Positions 18,500 through 27,573 of a stretch of DNA of 64,000 nt are shown here, piece by piece. Under the pieces are notes generated by a model. That model was given only the letters and a program-made list of their open reading frames with translations, ran no database searches and was not told where the DNA came from. Source of the stretch: Ornithinimicrobium tianjinense (GTDB taxonomy: Bacteria > Actinomycetota > Actinomycetes > Actinomycetales > Dermatophilaceae); assembly GCF_014636495.1 (NCBI RefSeq), contig NZ_BMEM01000001.1, forward strand, positions 1,504,471 to 1,568,470, written 5' to 3'. Numbering within the stretch: the stretch's first letter is position 1; every line of letters starts with the position of its first letter. The position numbers and the translations under genes are program-made.

Positions 18500-19378
18500 T
18501 CAGCGGGTGAGCATGCGGTCCAGCGCGACCCGCACGCGCTCGGCGTCCTCGCGGTCCTTCACCGCCGCCCCCATGGTGGCTGCGGCGATCTCCGGGTCGA
18601 GCCGGCTCGCACCCAGGGCGTCCAGCGCGCGGGCCCAGTCGAGCGACTCGGCGACTCCGGGCGGCTTGACGAGGTCTTCCTCGGCGCGCAGCCGTTGGAC
18701 GACGCCGACGACCTGCTCCGAGAGCGTCGCGTCCACCTCGGGCAGCCTCGTGCGCAGGATGGCCAGCTCGCGCTCGAGGCCGGGGTGCTCGATCCAGTGG
18801 TAGAGACAGCGGCGCTTCAGCGCGTCGTGGAGGTCACGGGTGCGGTTGGAGGTGAGGACGACGAAGGGCGGGGTCGCGGCCCGGACGGTACCCAGCTCGG
18901 GGATGGTCACCGACCAGGTCGACAGGACCTCCAGCAGGAACGCCTCGAACTCGTCGTCGGCCCGGTCCACCTCGTCGACCAGGAGGACGCACGGTGCCTC
19001 GCTCAGCGCCCGCAGGACCGGACGCGCGAGCAGGAAGCGCTCGTCGAAGAGGTCGTGCTCCACCTGGTCGACCTCACCCTGACGACCGAGCGCCTCGACG
19101 GTGCGCAGGTGCAGGATCTGTCTGGGGAAGTCCCAGTCGTAGAGCGCCTGGCTGGCCTCGATGCCCTCGTAGCACTGCAGCCGGATCAGGGGCACGCCGA
19201 GCAGCTCGGCCGTCGCCTCCGCCAGGGCTGTCTTGCCGGTGCCCGGCTCCCCCTCCAGGAGCAGCGGCCGCCCGAGGGCCTGCGCGAGCCAGGCGACCGT
19301 CGCCAGCCCCTCGTCGGCGAGGTAGCCGGTGGTGGCGAGCGCCTCGCTGAGGGAGCGCGGGCTGTCGAAGGCGTCCAT
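18500..19378 (-). CDS. coxD: CoxD-like MoxR-family AAA+ ATPase
   Basis: 292-aa AAA+ chaperone. Walker A GEPGTGKT at 43-50, Walker B VLLVDEVDRADDEFEAFLLEVL, sensor 1 FVVLTSNRTRDLHDALKRRC with the arginine finger. MoxR ATPases pair with VWA proteins, here the adjacent coxE product, to remodel metallo-enzymes. A longer reading frame starts at 19705 but the extra residues overlap mocA and look unrelated; ATG at 19378 matches the family. Confidence 0.92.
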   Translation of the reverse strand: MDAFDSPRSLSEALATTGYLADEGLATVAWLAQALGRPLLLEGEPGTGKTALAEATAELLGVPLIRLQCYEGIEASQALYDWDFPRQILHLRTVEALGRQGEVDQVEHDLFDERFLLARPVLRALSEAPCVLLVDEVDRADDEFEAFLLEVLSTWSVTIPELGTVRAATPPFVVLTSNRTRDLHDALKRRCLYHWIEHPGLERELAILRTRLPEVDATLSEQVVGVVQRLRAEEDLVKPPGVAESLDWARALDALGASRLDPEIAAATMGAAVKDREDAERVRVALDRMLTR

Positions 19379-19388
19379 GGCAGCGAGT

Positions 19389-19997
19389 CTAGGTCTGGGC
19401 CGGGGTCGCGCCGCCCGGGACGTCGACGTCGGCACCGGTGGCGAGATCGCCGCACTCCACCAGCTGCGGCCGGGCGCGGCGCAGGTAGGCGCGGGCCCCG
19501 CTGTCGCCGCGCGCCGTCCCCAGCACGCCCTCCCAGTGGTCCCGCCCGAGGAGGACGGGGTGCCCCGGGACCCCCTGGTATGCCGCTCGCGCCAGGGCGT
19601 CGGTCCCGTCACCGGCGGCGGCGAGGACGCGCGCCACCGCGTCGGCGCCCACGTCGGGCAGGTCGACCAGGTGGACGAGGGCCTGACGCGGGACGCTGCG
19701 CCCACGCGTGGCGAGCGCGGTGAGCCCGGCCCTCAGCGACTCACCCATGCCGCGCTCGTAGGTGCCGCACCGGGTCGAGGTCACGCGCGGGTCGGGTGAG
19801 GCCGCGAGCAGCGCCTCCACCTCCCGGGCCCCGGCCCCGGTGACGACGAGAACGTCTGCGCACCCGCCCTCGAGAAGGGTGTCGACCGAGCGCCTGACCC
19901 ACGGGACGCCGTCGGCCTCGACGAGGGCCTTGGGGCCGCCGTAGCGGCGCCCCTGCCCGGCGGCGAGGAGCAGGCCGGTCGTCCGGTGAGGCGTCAT
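19389..19997 (-). CDS. MocA-like molybdenum cofactor cytidylyltransferase
   Basis: 202-aa nucleotidyltransferase of the MobA/MocA fold that likely makes the molybdopterin cytosine dinucleotide form used by CoxL-type enzymes. Signature LLLAAGQGRRYGGPKALVE (LAAGxSxRxGxPK) at residues 9-27, metal-binding LVHLVDLPDVG, and PGHPVLLGRDHW near the substrate site. First gene of the accessory block; 10 bases before coxD. The cytidylyl rather than guanylyl preference is inferred from the operon. Confidence 0.85.
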   Translation of the reverse strand: MTPHRTTGLLLAAGQGRRYGGPKALVEADGVPWVRRSVDTLLEGGCADVLVVTGAGAREVEALLAASPDPRVTSTRCGTYERGMGESLRAGLTALATRGRSVPRQALVHLVDLPDVGADAVARVLAAAGDGTDALARAAYQGVPGHPVLLGRDHWEGVLGTARGDSGARAYLRRARPQLVECGDLATGADVDVPGGATPAQT

Positions 19998-20063
19998 GGG
20001 GTCAGTCTCCCCCGCACCCCCACCGAGCGCGTGGAGTGGTTGCTCCCAGCCCCACCGAACAGG

Positions 20064-20285
20064 TCACAGCGGGTTGCGCGGCCCCTCGTCGAGCTCGACC
20101 GGGCGTTCCTCATCAGGCAGCACCTGGTCGTCAACGACCTCGGGGTCGACCGGTCGCTCCTCGTCCGGGACGAGCCCACCCGCCTCCTCGGGCTCGAAGG
20201 TGTTGTCCTCCTCGCTCATCCCCAGTCCGACGCCGTCGTCGCTGAGCTCCTCGGCGCGTCGCTGTTCCTCGGGCTGCCCTGTCAT
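20064..20285 (-). CDS. Small acidic hypothetical protein
   Basis: 73 aa starting MTGQPEEQRRAEEL, with a repeated LPDEERPV/VPDEERPV motif (two copies separated by about 15 residues) and an overall strong negative charge; probably disordered. A GGAG ribosome site sits about 8 nt before the ATG at 20285. An upstream in-frame start exists but adds low-quality sequence. No family recognised. Confidence 0.55.
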   Translation of the reverse strand: MTGQPEEQRRAEELSDDGVGLGMSEEDNTFEPEEAGGLVPDEERPVDPEVVDDQVLPDEERPVELDEGPRNPL

Positions 20286-20412
20286 GTCGGGTCTCCTCTC
20301 GGTCGGATCGCTCAGACGTCCAGTCTGGCCAGCGCTCCCGGGGCCGTCCATCGGAAGCGGCGCCCCTGGTCGTCCCGGGCATGAATCGTGAGGCGCGCGC
20401 GTTTGTCCGTGC

Positions 20413-20622
20413 GTGCCTACTACCGCGCGTCGTCGACCGGTCCCTCAATGCCCCATCCGGATCGGTGAACCGTGCACGCTGTGCGTGCCCGGTGCCAGCG
20501 GCCCTCAGGACTGCGGGCTGGTCTACCTCGTGCAGGACGACCCCGAGATGGCGGCCGAGCTGGCCAGGCGTCGCTCCGCCCACGCCGACCGGCGGGCCGC
20601 CTTGCGACCGTCGACCGCCTAG
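20413..20622 (+). CDS. DUF6767-type small cysteine-rich protein
   Basis: 69 aa. The core QCPIRIGEPCTLCVPG with a later QDCGLVYLV matches a small actinobacterial family annotated DUF6767; four Cys could bind zinc or an Fe-S cluster. The helical C-terminus (MAAELARRRSAHADRR) is basic. GTG start; no clear ribosome site or -10 is visible, so the start is the least certain part. A strong hairpin terminator follows 23 bases downstream and is shared with tRNA-Leu on the other strand. Confidence 0.7.
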   Translation: MPTTARRRPVPQCPIRIGEPCTLCVPGASGPQDCGLVYLVQDDPEMAAELARRRSAHADRRAALRPSTA

Positions 20623-20644
20623 GAGGGGCATGCCCTGTGCCACA

Positions 20645-20682
20645 CGACGAAGGCCCCGAGCGGATGCTCGGGGCCTTCGTCG
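20645..20682. terminator. Bidirectional hairpin terminator between DUF6767 gene and tRNA-Leu
   Basis: Perfect 16-bp stem (arms 20645-20660 and 20667-20682) with a 6-nt loop CGGATG. It can end the DUF6767 transcript and, read the other way, the tRNA transcript. No T-run, as is common in high-GC actinobacteria. Confidence 0.8.
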
Positions 20683-20700
20683 GTCCTGATGGACCCAGCG

Positions 20701-20784
20701 TGTCCGGAGGGGGACTTGAACCCCCACGCCCGTTAAGGGCACTAGCACCTCAAGCTAGCGCGTCTGCCATTCCGCCACCCGGAC
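20701..20784 (-). tRNA. tRNA-Leu(GAG)
   Basis: Class II tRNA of 84 nt without an encoded CCA. The 7-bp acceptor stem pairs GTCCGGG with TCCGGAC (one G-U), discriminator A. D-arm sequence GGCGGAATGGCAGAC, anticodon loop TTGAGGT giving GAG, long variable arm, and T-arm GGTTCAAGTCC. It decodes CUC and CUU. Confidence 0.97.
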
Positions 20785-20828
20785 AGGTGGTGCCACCCGC
20801 ACTCGTGGGGAGCGGGCAACGAGGGAAA

Positions 20829-20855
20829 ACTTTACCACGCTCACAGAGGTGTCAA
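20829..20855 (-). promoter_or_regulatory. Promoter of tRNA-Leu (TTGACA ... TAAAGT)
   Basis: A consensus -35 TTGACA (20850-20855) is followed 15 nt later by TAAAGT (20829-20834), in a locally AT-rich stretch 45 bp upstream of the mature tRNA. The -35 lies within the last codons of the DNA polymerase IV gene or just after them. Spacing is short, so the exact -10 could be shifted by a few bases. Confidence 0.55.
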
Positions 20856-22244
20856 ACGCCAGTCGGGTGGCGTGGCCGGCGACAGCTGCGGGTCGTCCAC
20901 GCGGAACGTCCTGATCGGGCCGGGCGGCGTCAGGGGCCCTTCGAAGCGCACTGTCACCCGACCCAGACCGCTCCCCCACACCCAACCGGCACCGTGCTCC
21001 TCGTGCGTGACGTCCTGGCCGGTGCGCCAGCCGCGCCCACGCCGCGCGAGCAGGGGCTCGCCGTCGCCGACCGCGCCGGCTCCGGGCACCTGAGGCTCGG
21101 GCACCACGGCGCCCCCGACGTCCGGGATCTCGACCACGTCCGTCCGCTCGTCGACGTCGAGGCCGAGCTCGTCCTGAGCGTGAGTGGTCAGGCCCGACAC
21201 GCCCAGGCCGAGCAGCCGGAGCCCGCCGGAGACGTCGATGCTGCCCAGCAGCCGTCGACCCTCACGCAGCACGACAGACAGGTCCCCGGTCGCGTACGGC
21301 AGCGACGACGACCGGGTCACCGTGCTGAAGTCGTGGAAACGCGCCTTGACCGTGATGGTGCGGGCGAACGTCGCGCTCGCACCCATCCGCGTGGCCAGCT
21401 GCGCGGCCATCCGGGCGAGCTCCACCTCGAGCACGGCGCGGTCCGGGATGTCGGACTCGAAGGTCTCCTCCACCGACACGCTCTTCGTCTCACGCTCGGC
21501 CACGACGGCCCGGTCGTCGTCAGCCCGCGCCAGCCGGTGGAGCCCGGCCCCGTGAGCCGAGCCGAAGATCGCAACCAGGTCCGCCTCGGAGACCCTCGCC
21601 AGGTCGCCCACGGTCTCCACCCCGAAGGTCCGCAGGCGGGCCGCGGTCGCCGGCCCGACGCCCGCGACCGCACGCACGCTCATCGGGTGCAGCACCTCCA
21701 GCTCGGTCCCCGGGCGCAGGATCGTGATGCCGGCGGGCTTGTGCATCTCGCTGGCCAGCTTGGCCATCATCTTGGAGGTCGCGACCCCGACCGACGCTGT
21801 CAGGCCACCCGTCGCCTCCGCGATCTCGGCGAGCAGCCCAGCGCACCACTCCTCCAGCGCTGCCTCCTCCCACCCGGGCGCGCCCGCCGCGGCCGTGAGA
21901 TCGACATACGCCTCGTCCACGGACACCTGTTCCACGAGGGCCGAGCGCGCACGCAGGATGTCCATGACGATGCGCGAGCTGACGCGGTAGGCCTCGAAGC
22001 GGCTGGAGAGAAAGGCGGTCCCCGACGGCGCGCGACGTCGGGCCTCGGCCGTCGGCATCGCCGAGTGCACGCCGTAGACCCTGGCCTCGTAGGAGGCGGT
22101 CGACACCACACCACGGCCTCCGGTGCCGCCGACCACGACCGGTCGGCCGCGGAGCGAGGGTTTGTCCCGCTGCTCCACCGCGGCGAAGAAGGCGTCCAGG
22201 TCCAGGTGCAGGATGCGGCGCCTGGGGTCGGACGCGGACGGCAT
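20841..22244 (-). CDS. dinB: DNA polymerase IV (Y-family, DinB)
   Basis: 467-aa translesion polymerase. Catalytic carboxylates lie in ILHLDLDAFFAAVEQ (DxD) and in VDEAYVDLT (SVDEAY, the second Asp-Glu pair); KPAGITIL and the helix-hairpin-helix VAGVGPATAARLRTFGV follow. Little-finger domain about 245-350. From about 360 on there is an extra C-terminal domain with HEEHGAGWVWGSGLGRVTVRF, found in some actinobacterial DinB proteins and resembling an SH3-like module. ATG start at 22244. Fuller C-terminus than the 350-aa Escherichia enzyme. Confidence 0.92.
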   Translation of the reverse strand: MPSASDPRRRILHLDLDAFFAAVEQRDKPSLRGRPVVVGGTGGRGVVSTASYEARVYGVHSAMPTAEARRRAPSGTAFLSSRFEAYRVSSRIVMDILRARSALVEQVSVDEAYVDLTAAAGAPGWEEAALEEWCAGLLAEIAEATGGLTASVGVATSKMMAKLASEMHKPAGITILRPGTELEVLHPMSVRAVAGVGPATAARLRTFGVETVGDLARVSEADLVAIFGSAHGAGLHRLARADDDRAVVAERETKSVSVEETFESDIPDRAVLEVELARMAAQLATRMGASATFARTITVKARFHDFSTVTRSSSLPYATGDLSVVLREGRRLLGSIDVSGGLRLLGLGVSGLTTHAQDELGLDVDERTDVVEIPDVGGAVVPEPQVPGAGAVGDGEPLLARRGRGWRTGQDVTHEEHGAGWVWGSGLGRVTVRFEGPLTPPGPIRTFRVDDPQLSPATPPDWRLTPL

Positions 22245-22321
22245 ACCGCCCACTCTCCCACGGCCCACGGACAGTCCCCGCGCCAGCGTCACGCCACCTG
22301 GCCAGGCTCGGAACCCCTCGT

Positions 22322-22327
22322 TAGGGT
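22322..22327 (+). promoter_or_regulatory. Candidate -10 (TAGGGT) for leaderless YbhB gene
   Basis: TAGGGT is 7 nt before the ATG at 22335; no Shine-Dalgarno. Confidence 0.5.
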
Positions 22328-22334
22328 CGGGACC

Positions 22335-22865
22335 ATGAACCTTCAGCGCACCCCGGCCCCGCACCCGATCGACCACCTCCCCGCGGCTCCCGCCGAGCTG
22401 ACGGTGACCAGCGACGACTTCACCGACGGCGGCCCCCTGCCCCGGAGCGCAGGCTTCGGCTTCGGCAACACCTCGCCGCAGCTGTCCTGGAGCGGCGCGC
22501 CCGAGGGCACTCGGTCCTACCTGCTCGTCTGCCACGACCCGGACGCGCCGGTGATCGGCGGCTTCACGCACTGGGCGGTGCTCGGCATCCCCGCCGGGAC
22601 CACGTCCCTGGCCGCCGACGCGGGCGCCTTCGGCACCAACCTCGGTGAGGGCACGACCACGCTGACCAACGACTACGGCACCCGCGACTTCGGCGGCGCC
22701 GCCCCACCGGAGGGCGACGGGCCGCACCGCTACGTCTTCACCGTCTGGGCGCTCGACACCGACAACACCGGCCTGGACGCCAGCACCTCGGTGGCCAAGG
22801 CGCAGTTCGCCACGCTCGGCAACGTGCTCGCCCGCGGCACCCTCACCGGCACCTACGAGCTGTGA
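22335..22865 (+). CDS. YbhB/YbcL-family (PEBP-like) protein
   Basis: 176-aa phosphatidylethanolamine-binding-protein fold. Conserved ligand-site segments: NTSPQLSWSGAPEGTRSYLLVCHDPDAP, FTHWAVLGIP and GPHRYVFTVWALD. No signal peptide. Bacterial members have no agreed function. First of a two-gene unit: its stop overlaps the GTG of the YbaK gene by 4 bases. Confidence 0.92.
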   Translation: MNLQRTPAPHPIDHLPAAPAELTVTSDDFTDGGPLPRSAGFGFGNTSPQLSWSGAPEGTRSYLLVCHDPDAPVIGGFTHWAVLGIPAGTTSLAADAGAFGTNLGEGTTTLTNDYGTRDFGGAAPPEGDGPHRYVFTVWALDTDNTGLDASTSVAKAQFATLGNVLARGTLTGTYEL

Positions 22866-23407
22866 GGCTCGACTGGGTCCCCGCGCTCTCGCGCCCGGAC
22901 CTCCTCGCCGCACCCGTCCGCGCCGCCCTGGAGGGTATGCAGAGCGCCGGCTCTCCCCTCGTCCCGGCGCTCGAGGTGGTCGAGATCGACCCCGCCCTGG
23001 CCGACACCGCCGCGCTGGTCGAAGCCAGCGGGATGGACATGGAGGACATGGCCAACTGCATCGTGATCTCGGGTGCCCGGGCGGGTGAGGAACGCGTCTG
23101 CGCAGCCCTGGTCCTCGGCACCACCCGGGCGGACGTCAACCGGACGGTGCGCAAGCGCCTCGACGTGCGCAAGTGCTCCTTCATGCCCATGGACGAGGCC
23201 GTGGAGCGCACCGCGATGGAGTACGGCGGCATCACCCCGCTCGGACTCCCGGCCGACTGGCCGGTCCTGGTCGACGCCGCCGTGCTGGGGCGTGGCGTCA
23301 TCGTCATGGGGTCGGGCGTGCGCCGCTCCAAGCTCCGGCTCCCCGGCGCCCTCGCCGCCGAGCTGCCCGGCGCCGAGGAACTGGAGGGCCTGGGCCTGCC
23401 CGCCTGA
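22862..23407 (+). CDS. YbaK/EbsC-domain protein (aminoacyl-tRNA deacylase-like)
   Basis: 181-aa trans-editing-domain protein of the YbaK/ProX superfamily, which removes wrongly attached amino acids from tRNA. Features: EASGMDMEDMANCIVISG, VRKRLDVRKCSFMP with the conserved Lys, EYGGITPLGLP and VLGRGVIVMGSGVRRSKLRL. The substrate tRNA cannot be deduced. GTG start inside the previous stop. Confidence 0.88.
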   Translation: MRLDWVPALSRPDLLAAPVRAALEGMQSAGSPLVPALEVVEIDPALADTAALVEASGMDMEDMANCIVISGARAGEERVCAALVLGTTRADVNRTVRKRLDVRKCSFMPMDEAVERTAMEYGGITPLGLPADWPVLVDAAVLGRGVIVMGSGVRRSKLRLPGALAAELPGAEELEGLGLPA

Positions 23408-23426
23408 CGGGGCCGCCGACGCGGCG

Positions 23427-23432
23427 TAGGTT
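23427..23432 (+). promoter_or_regulatory. Candidate -10 (TAGGTT) for mycothiol-dependent enzyme gene
   Basis: TAGGTT is 6 nt before the ATG at 23439 and favours that start over the GTG at 23433. Confidence 0.5.
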
Positions 23433-23438
23433 GTGGGC

Positions 23439-24233
23439 ATGGACCGCATCGCCGTGATCCGCCGTGAGTCCGACCGGCTGGCGGAGGTGCTCGCCGGCGT
23501 CGATCCCGCCGCGGCCGTGCCGACGTGCCCCGGCTGGGACGCCTCCGACCTCCTCTGGCACTTCACCGGCGTGCACCTGTTCTGGGCCGGGGTCCTGGGC
23601 AGCGGGGCGCGCACCGAGGAGGAGGTCGGGGTGGTGGACGCCTCGACCCCGGACCGCCCGGCGGACCTGGCCGGGCTCCTGGGCCTGCGCGAGCGGGCCA
23701 CCCTGGAGCTGCTGGCCCAGCTGGAGTCCCTCGGCGACGACGAGCCGCGATGGACCTGGTGGGACGAGGAACAGACGGTCGGGTTCACCCGGCGGATGCA
23801 GACCTACGAGGCGACGATGCACCGCGTGGACGCCGAGCGCACCGCCGGGGCGGAACTGTCCCCCATCCCGCCCGACGTCGCCGCCGGGGCCGTGGACCAC
23901 TGCGTGGACGTCATGTGGGCCGGTGTGCCGGAGTGGGCCCACGACCGGGCGCTCGCGCACGTGGAGATCGTGGCGTCCGAAACCGGTGACCGCTGGCTCG
24001 TGGAGGTGGGGAGGTGGAGCGGGACGGGCCCGGAGTCCGGCCGCACCTTCGACGAGCCGCGGGCCCGTCGGCTCTCCGGGGAGATCGAGCCCGGTATGCC
24101 GCGCGCCACGGTGACCGGCACCGTGCAGGACCTGGCGCTGTGGGCCTGGGGACGCGGTGACGCGGTCACGGTCCAGGGGCCTGAGGCCGCGGTCCGGGCG
24201 GTCACCGATCTGGCGGAGCGAGGGATCAACTAG
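23439..24233 (+). CDS. Maleylpyruvate isomerase-family mycothiol-dependent protein
   Basis: 264 aa. N-terminal DinB-like four-helix domain with VPTCPGWDASDLLWHFTGVHLFW, in which His residues form the metal site of MDMPI-type mycothiol transferases; MQTYEATMHRVDAE supplies the second motif. A C-terminal SCP2-like domain begins near residue 170. Likely uses mycothiol (made via mshC, 17 kb away) or detoxifies a thiol-reactive compound. Leaderless start. Confidence 0.88.
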   Translation: MDRIAVIRRESDRLAEVLAGVDPAAAVPTCPGWDASDLLWHFTGVHLFWAGVLGSGARTEEEVGVVDASTPDRPADLAGLLGLRERATLELLAQLESLGDDEPRWTWWDEEQTVGFTRRMQTYEATMHRVDAERTAGAELSPIPPDVAAGAVDHCVDVMWAGVPEWAHDRALAHVEIVASETGDRWLVEVGRWSGTGPESGRTFDEPRARRLSGEIEPGMPRATVTGTVQDLALWAWGRGDAVTVQGPEAAVRAVTDLAERGIN

Positions 24234-24239
24234 GCGCCG

Positions 24240-25088
24240 TCAGGCGCGCGGACGGACTGCCCAGAAGGCGACCGCCGACGCCGCGGCGACGTTGAGCGAG
24301 TCGACCTGCCCGCCCATCGGGATCTTCACGACCAGGTCGGCCGCCTCGACCGTGCGCGAGGAGAGCCCGTCGCCCTCGGTGCCCAGCACGAGCGCCAGCC
24401 GCTCCGGCGGCGCGACCTCGAGGTCGTCCAGGCTCACCGCGTCGTCGGACAGCGCGAGCGCCGCGACGGTGAAGCCGAGCTCCTGCAGCATCCCGACGCC
24501 GTCCGGCCACGGGTCGATCCGCGTCCAGGGCACCTGGAACACGGTGCCCATCGACACCCTGACGCTGCGGCGGTAGAGCGGGTCGGCGCACCGCGGAGTC
24601 ACGAGGACGGCGTCCACGCCCAGGGCCGCGGCGGACCGGAAGACGGCCCCCACGTTGGTGTGGTCGACGATGTCCTCGAGCACCGCGACCCGACGCGCGG
24701 TCGCCACGACCTCCTCGATCGAGGGCAGCTCCGGCCGGTGCATCGCGGCGAGCACACCGCGGTGCAGGTGGAATCCGGTCAGCTCCTCGGCGACCGCCGG
24801 CGCCGCCACGTAGACCGGGGCACCCTGGGCCCGGGCGGTGGCGATGAGGTCGGGCCACTCCTCCACCCACCGCGGTGTCATGAGCAGCGAGCGCAGCCGG
24901 TGACCGGCTGCCAGCGCTCGACGGATGACCTTCTCCGACTCGGCCATGTAGAGCCCGCGCTCCGGCTCGACCACGCGGCGCAGGGCCACGTCCGTCAGCG
25001 AGAAGTAGTCGCGCAGCTCCTCCGCCTGGGCGTCCTGCACCCAGGTGCAGCCGGTGGGGAGAGCCGGCACCTCGCCATACCCCGCCAT
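24240..25088 (-). CDS. TrmH-family (SpoU) RNA 2'-O-methyltransferase
   Basis: 282-aa SPOUT methyltransferase acting on rRNA or tRNA ribose. N-terminal substrate-binding domain (DYFSLTDVALRRVVEPERGLYMAESEKVIRRAL), then the trefoil-knot motifs EDIVDHTNVGAVFRSAAALG, LVLGTEGDGLS and IPMGGQVDSLNVAAASAVAFW. The longer frame up to 25442 overlaps the TauE gene; ATG at 25088 is standard and overlaps the TauE stop by one base. Specific target position unknown. Confidence 0.93.
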   Translation of the reverse strand: MAGYGEVPALPTGCTWVQDAQAEELRDYFSLTDVALRRVVEPERGLYMAESEKVIRRALAAGHRLRSLLMTPRWVEEWPDLIATARAQGAPVYVAAPAVAEELTGFHLHRGVLAAMHRPELPSIEEVVATARRVAVLEDIVDHTNVGAVFRSAAALGVDAVLVTPRCADPLYRRSVRVSMGTVFQVPWTRIDPWPDGVGMLQELGFTVAALALSDDAVSLDDLEVAPPERLALVLGTEGDGLSSRTVEAADLVVKIPMGGQVDSLNVAAASAVAFWAVRPRA

Positions 25089-25848
25089 CAGGTGGCGAGC
25101 AGGTAGATCACGGCCACGACGCCGATGACGACGATGACCGCGCGGAGCAGCCAGGGCGGCATCGCGCGGCCGACCCGGGCGCCCACGGCCCCGCCGAGCA
25201 GAGCCCCGACGCCGATGATGAGGACGATCGTCCAGTTGACCTGGGCGGGGTCGACGACGAGGAAGACCAGGGCGGCGACGAGGTTGACGACCATGCCCAA
25301 GACGTTCTTGATGCCGTTGAGCTCCTGGATCCCCAGCGGTAGCAGGACGCTGAGCAGTCCGATGAGCAGCACCCCCTGGGCCGCGCCGAAGTAGCCGCCG
25401 TACATGCCGGCGACGACGATCCCGAGCACGAGGGCGACCCACCGGCCGGGTGTGATCGACGAGGCGTGGTGGGCGCCCGCCCAGCGCTGGAGGCGCGGCC
25501 CGAGGAGCACGAGGGCCAGGGCGAGGACGATGAGGACCGGGACGATCGCCTCGAACGCAGCCGGCGGCAGCCAGAGCAGGAGCAGGGCACCGCCGACCGC
25601 TCCCACCAGGCTGGCGGGGGCGAGCCGCGCCAGCACCCCGCCGAGGGACCGCAGCTCGCGGCGGTAGCCCCAGGCGCCCGAGACGCCGCCGGGGACCAGG
25701 CCGAGGCTGTTGGAGATGTTCGCCGACACGGGCGGGTAGCCGAAGAAGAGCAGCGTCGGGAAGGTGACCAGCGTCCCCGACCCGACGATCGTGTTGATCA
25801 TGCCCGCCCAGAAGCCGGCCAGCGCGATCGCGCCGATCTCCCAGGGAC

Positions 25849-25852
<4 letters not shown>
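25088..25852 (-). CDS. TauE/SafE-family membrane exporter or permease
   Basis: 254-aa protein with about eight hydrophobic segments and the two-fold repeat of the sulfite exporter family (GxGTLVTFPTLLFFGYPPVSANISNSLG and GAAQGVLLIGLLSVLLPLGIQELNGIKNVLG). Transports small organosulfur anions or sulfite in known members. GTG start overlaps the ABC ATPase stop by 4 bases; overlaps the methyltransferase start by one base. Confidence 0.92.
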
Positions 25853-26655
<803 letters not shown>

Positions 26656-26663
26656 GATGGGTC

Positions 26664-26669
26664 ACTCTA
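26664..26669 (-). promoter_or_regulatory. Candidate -10 (TAGAGT) for the ABC ATPase-TauE-TrmH operon
   Basis: TAGAGT is 8 nt before the ATG at 26655. It is 18 bp from the divergent TACCAT of the next gene. Confidence 0.45.
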
Positions 26670-26686
26670 GCCAGGGGTCGTCGTCC

Positions 26687-26692
26687 TACCAT
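26687..26692 (+). promoter_or_regulatory. Candidate -10 (TACCAT) for the 255-aa hypothetical gene
   Basis: TACCAT is 7 nt before the ATG at 26700. Confidence 0.4.
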
Positions 26693-26699
26693 CCAGGAC

Positions 26700-27467
26700 A
26701 TGCCCGACCACGAGCTGCCCGCCAGCGTCCGCGTCGCCCTGTGGGGCACGGCGGTCCTCCGCGGTCGCCTCCAGCCGGAGGAGCTGCCCGCCCGGGCCCT
26801 TCCCGACATCGACGAGTGCAGCGGTCTCGTCGAGCAGGTCCGCCTGTGGGCCCAGCTGGGTGAGAGGGCCCTCCTCGTGGCCCTCCCCCGTCCCGGGGAC
26901 GTCCAGGGTATGCCGCACAGCTCCCCTGACCTCGTCGCCGCCGCGACCGCCGCCGAGGAGTGCGTCTTCGTGCCGGGCGTCGGCGGTGCGCTCGTCCCCG
27001 AGATCGCTGCCTACGGCCCCGAGGGCGACCAGGGCTGGGCGGTGACGTGGACGGCATACGTGGCCGACCCCTTCCCCGTCCACCGCGTCGAGGCGCTGGA
27101 CCTGGGCGCGACCGAGCTCATGCTGCGGACCGGTCTGGCCGAGCTCACCGACGAGCTGGCCTCCGCTGGTGCTCCGCCGTTCGGCGAGGCGGCCGAGCGG
27201 GGCGCCTCCCGGGCACGAGCGGCTCGCGACCGCGGCGCGGCGTGGGGCCTCCCGGACGGGCTGCCGCCCCGCGCCGTGCGGGTCGTGTCGCTGGCGGGCA
27301 CCGCGCTGTTCCTCGCCGATGCGGGCCTGGCGACCGTGCCCTCCTCGCTCGACGCGAGCACTGCGAGCCGCCGCTCCCTCCTGCTCCGTCAGCTGCAGAC
27401 CCAGGCCGCCCGCGCGCTCGCCGACGCCACCAACGCTGCCGCCGTGCACCTGGCCTTCCGCTCCTGA
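26700..27467 (+). CDS. Conserved actinobacterial hypothetical protein
   Basis: 255 aa, no recognised domain. Conserved-looking blocks: ASVRVALWGTAVLRGRL, LGERALLVALPRPGDVQGMP, and the acidic-aromatic GWAVTWTAYVADPFPVHRVEALD, followed by a helical C-terminus rich in Ala. Codon use and third-position GC match the neighbours, so it is a real gene. Related open reading frames of this type are annotated hypothetical in actinobacteria. No signal peptide or membrane segment. Confidence 0.75.
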   Translation: MPDHELPASVRVALWGTAVLRGRLQPEELPARALPDIDECSGLVEQVRLWAQLGERALLVALPRPGDVQGMPHSSPDLVAAATAAEECVFVPGVGGALVPEIAAYGPEGDQGWAVTWTAYVADPFPVHRVEALDLGATELMLRTGLAELTDELASAGAPPFGEAAERGASRARAARDRGAAWGLPDGLPPRAVRVVSLAGTALFLADAGLATVPSSLDASTASRRSLLLRQLQTQAARALADATNAAAVHLAFRS

Positions 27468-27573
27468 CCTCCCAGCCCGGCGTGTCGTCCACAGCCTCGT
27501 CATCGGTCCCCCGTCATCCACAGGGGCGACGGCTCGGGCAGCGCGACCGTGCCTTCCCCACCACGCTGGCCGC

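Noticed and set aside
18500-19705. A longer CoxD start at 19705
   Set aside because: The extra 109 residues are the antisense-frame reading of mocA; the ATG at 19378 matches the family.
24234-24239. A terminator between the convergent MDMPI-like and TrmH genes
   Set aside because: The gap is only 6 bases and has no hairpin; the transcripts must overlap.
27480-27540. DnaA boxes (two TCCACA sites at about 27491 and 27518) marking a replication origin
   Set aside because: Only two imperfect sites and no dnaA or dnaN nearby; such sites are common before this gene family.
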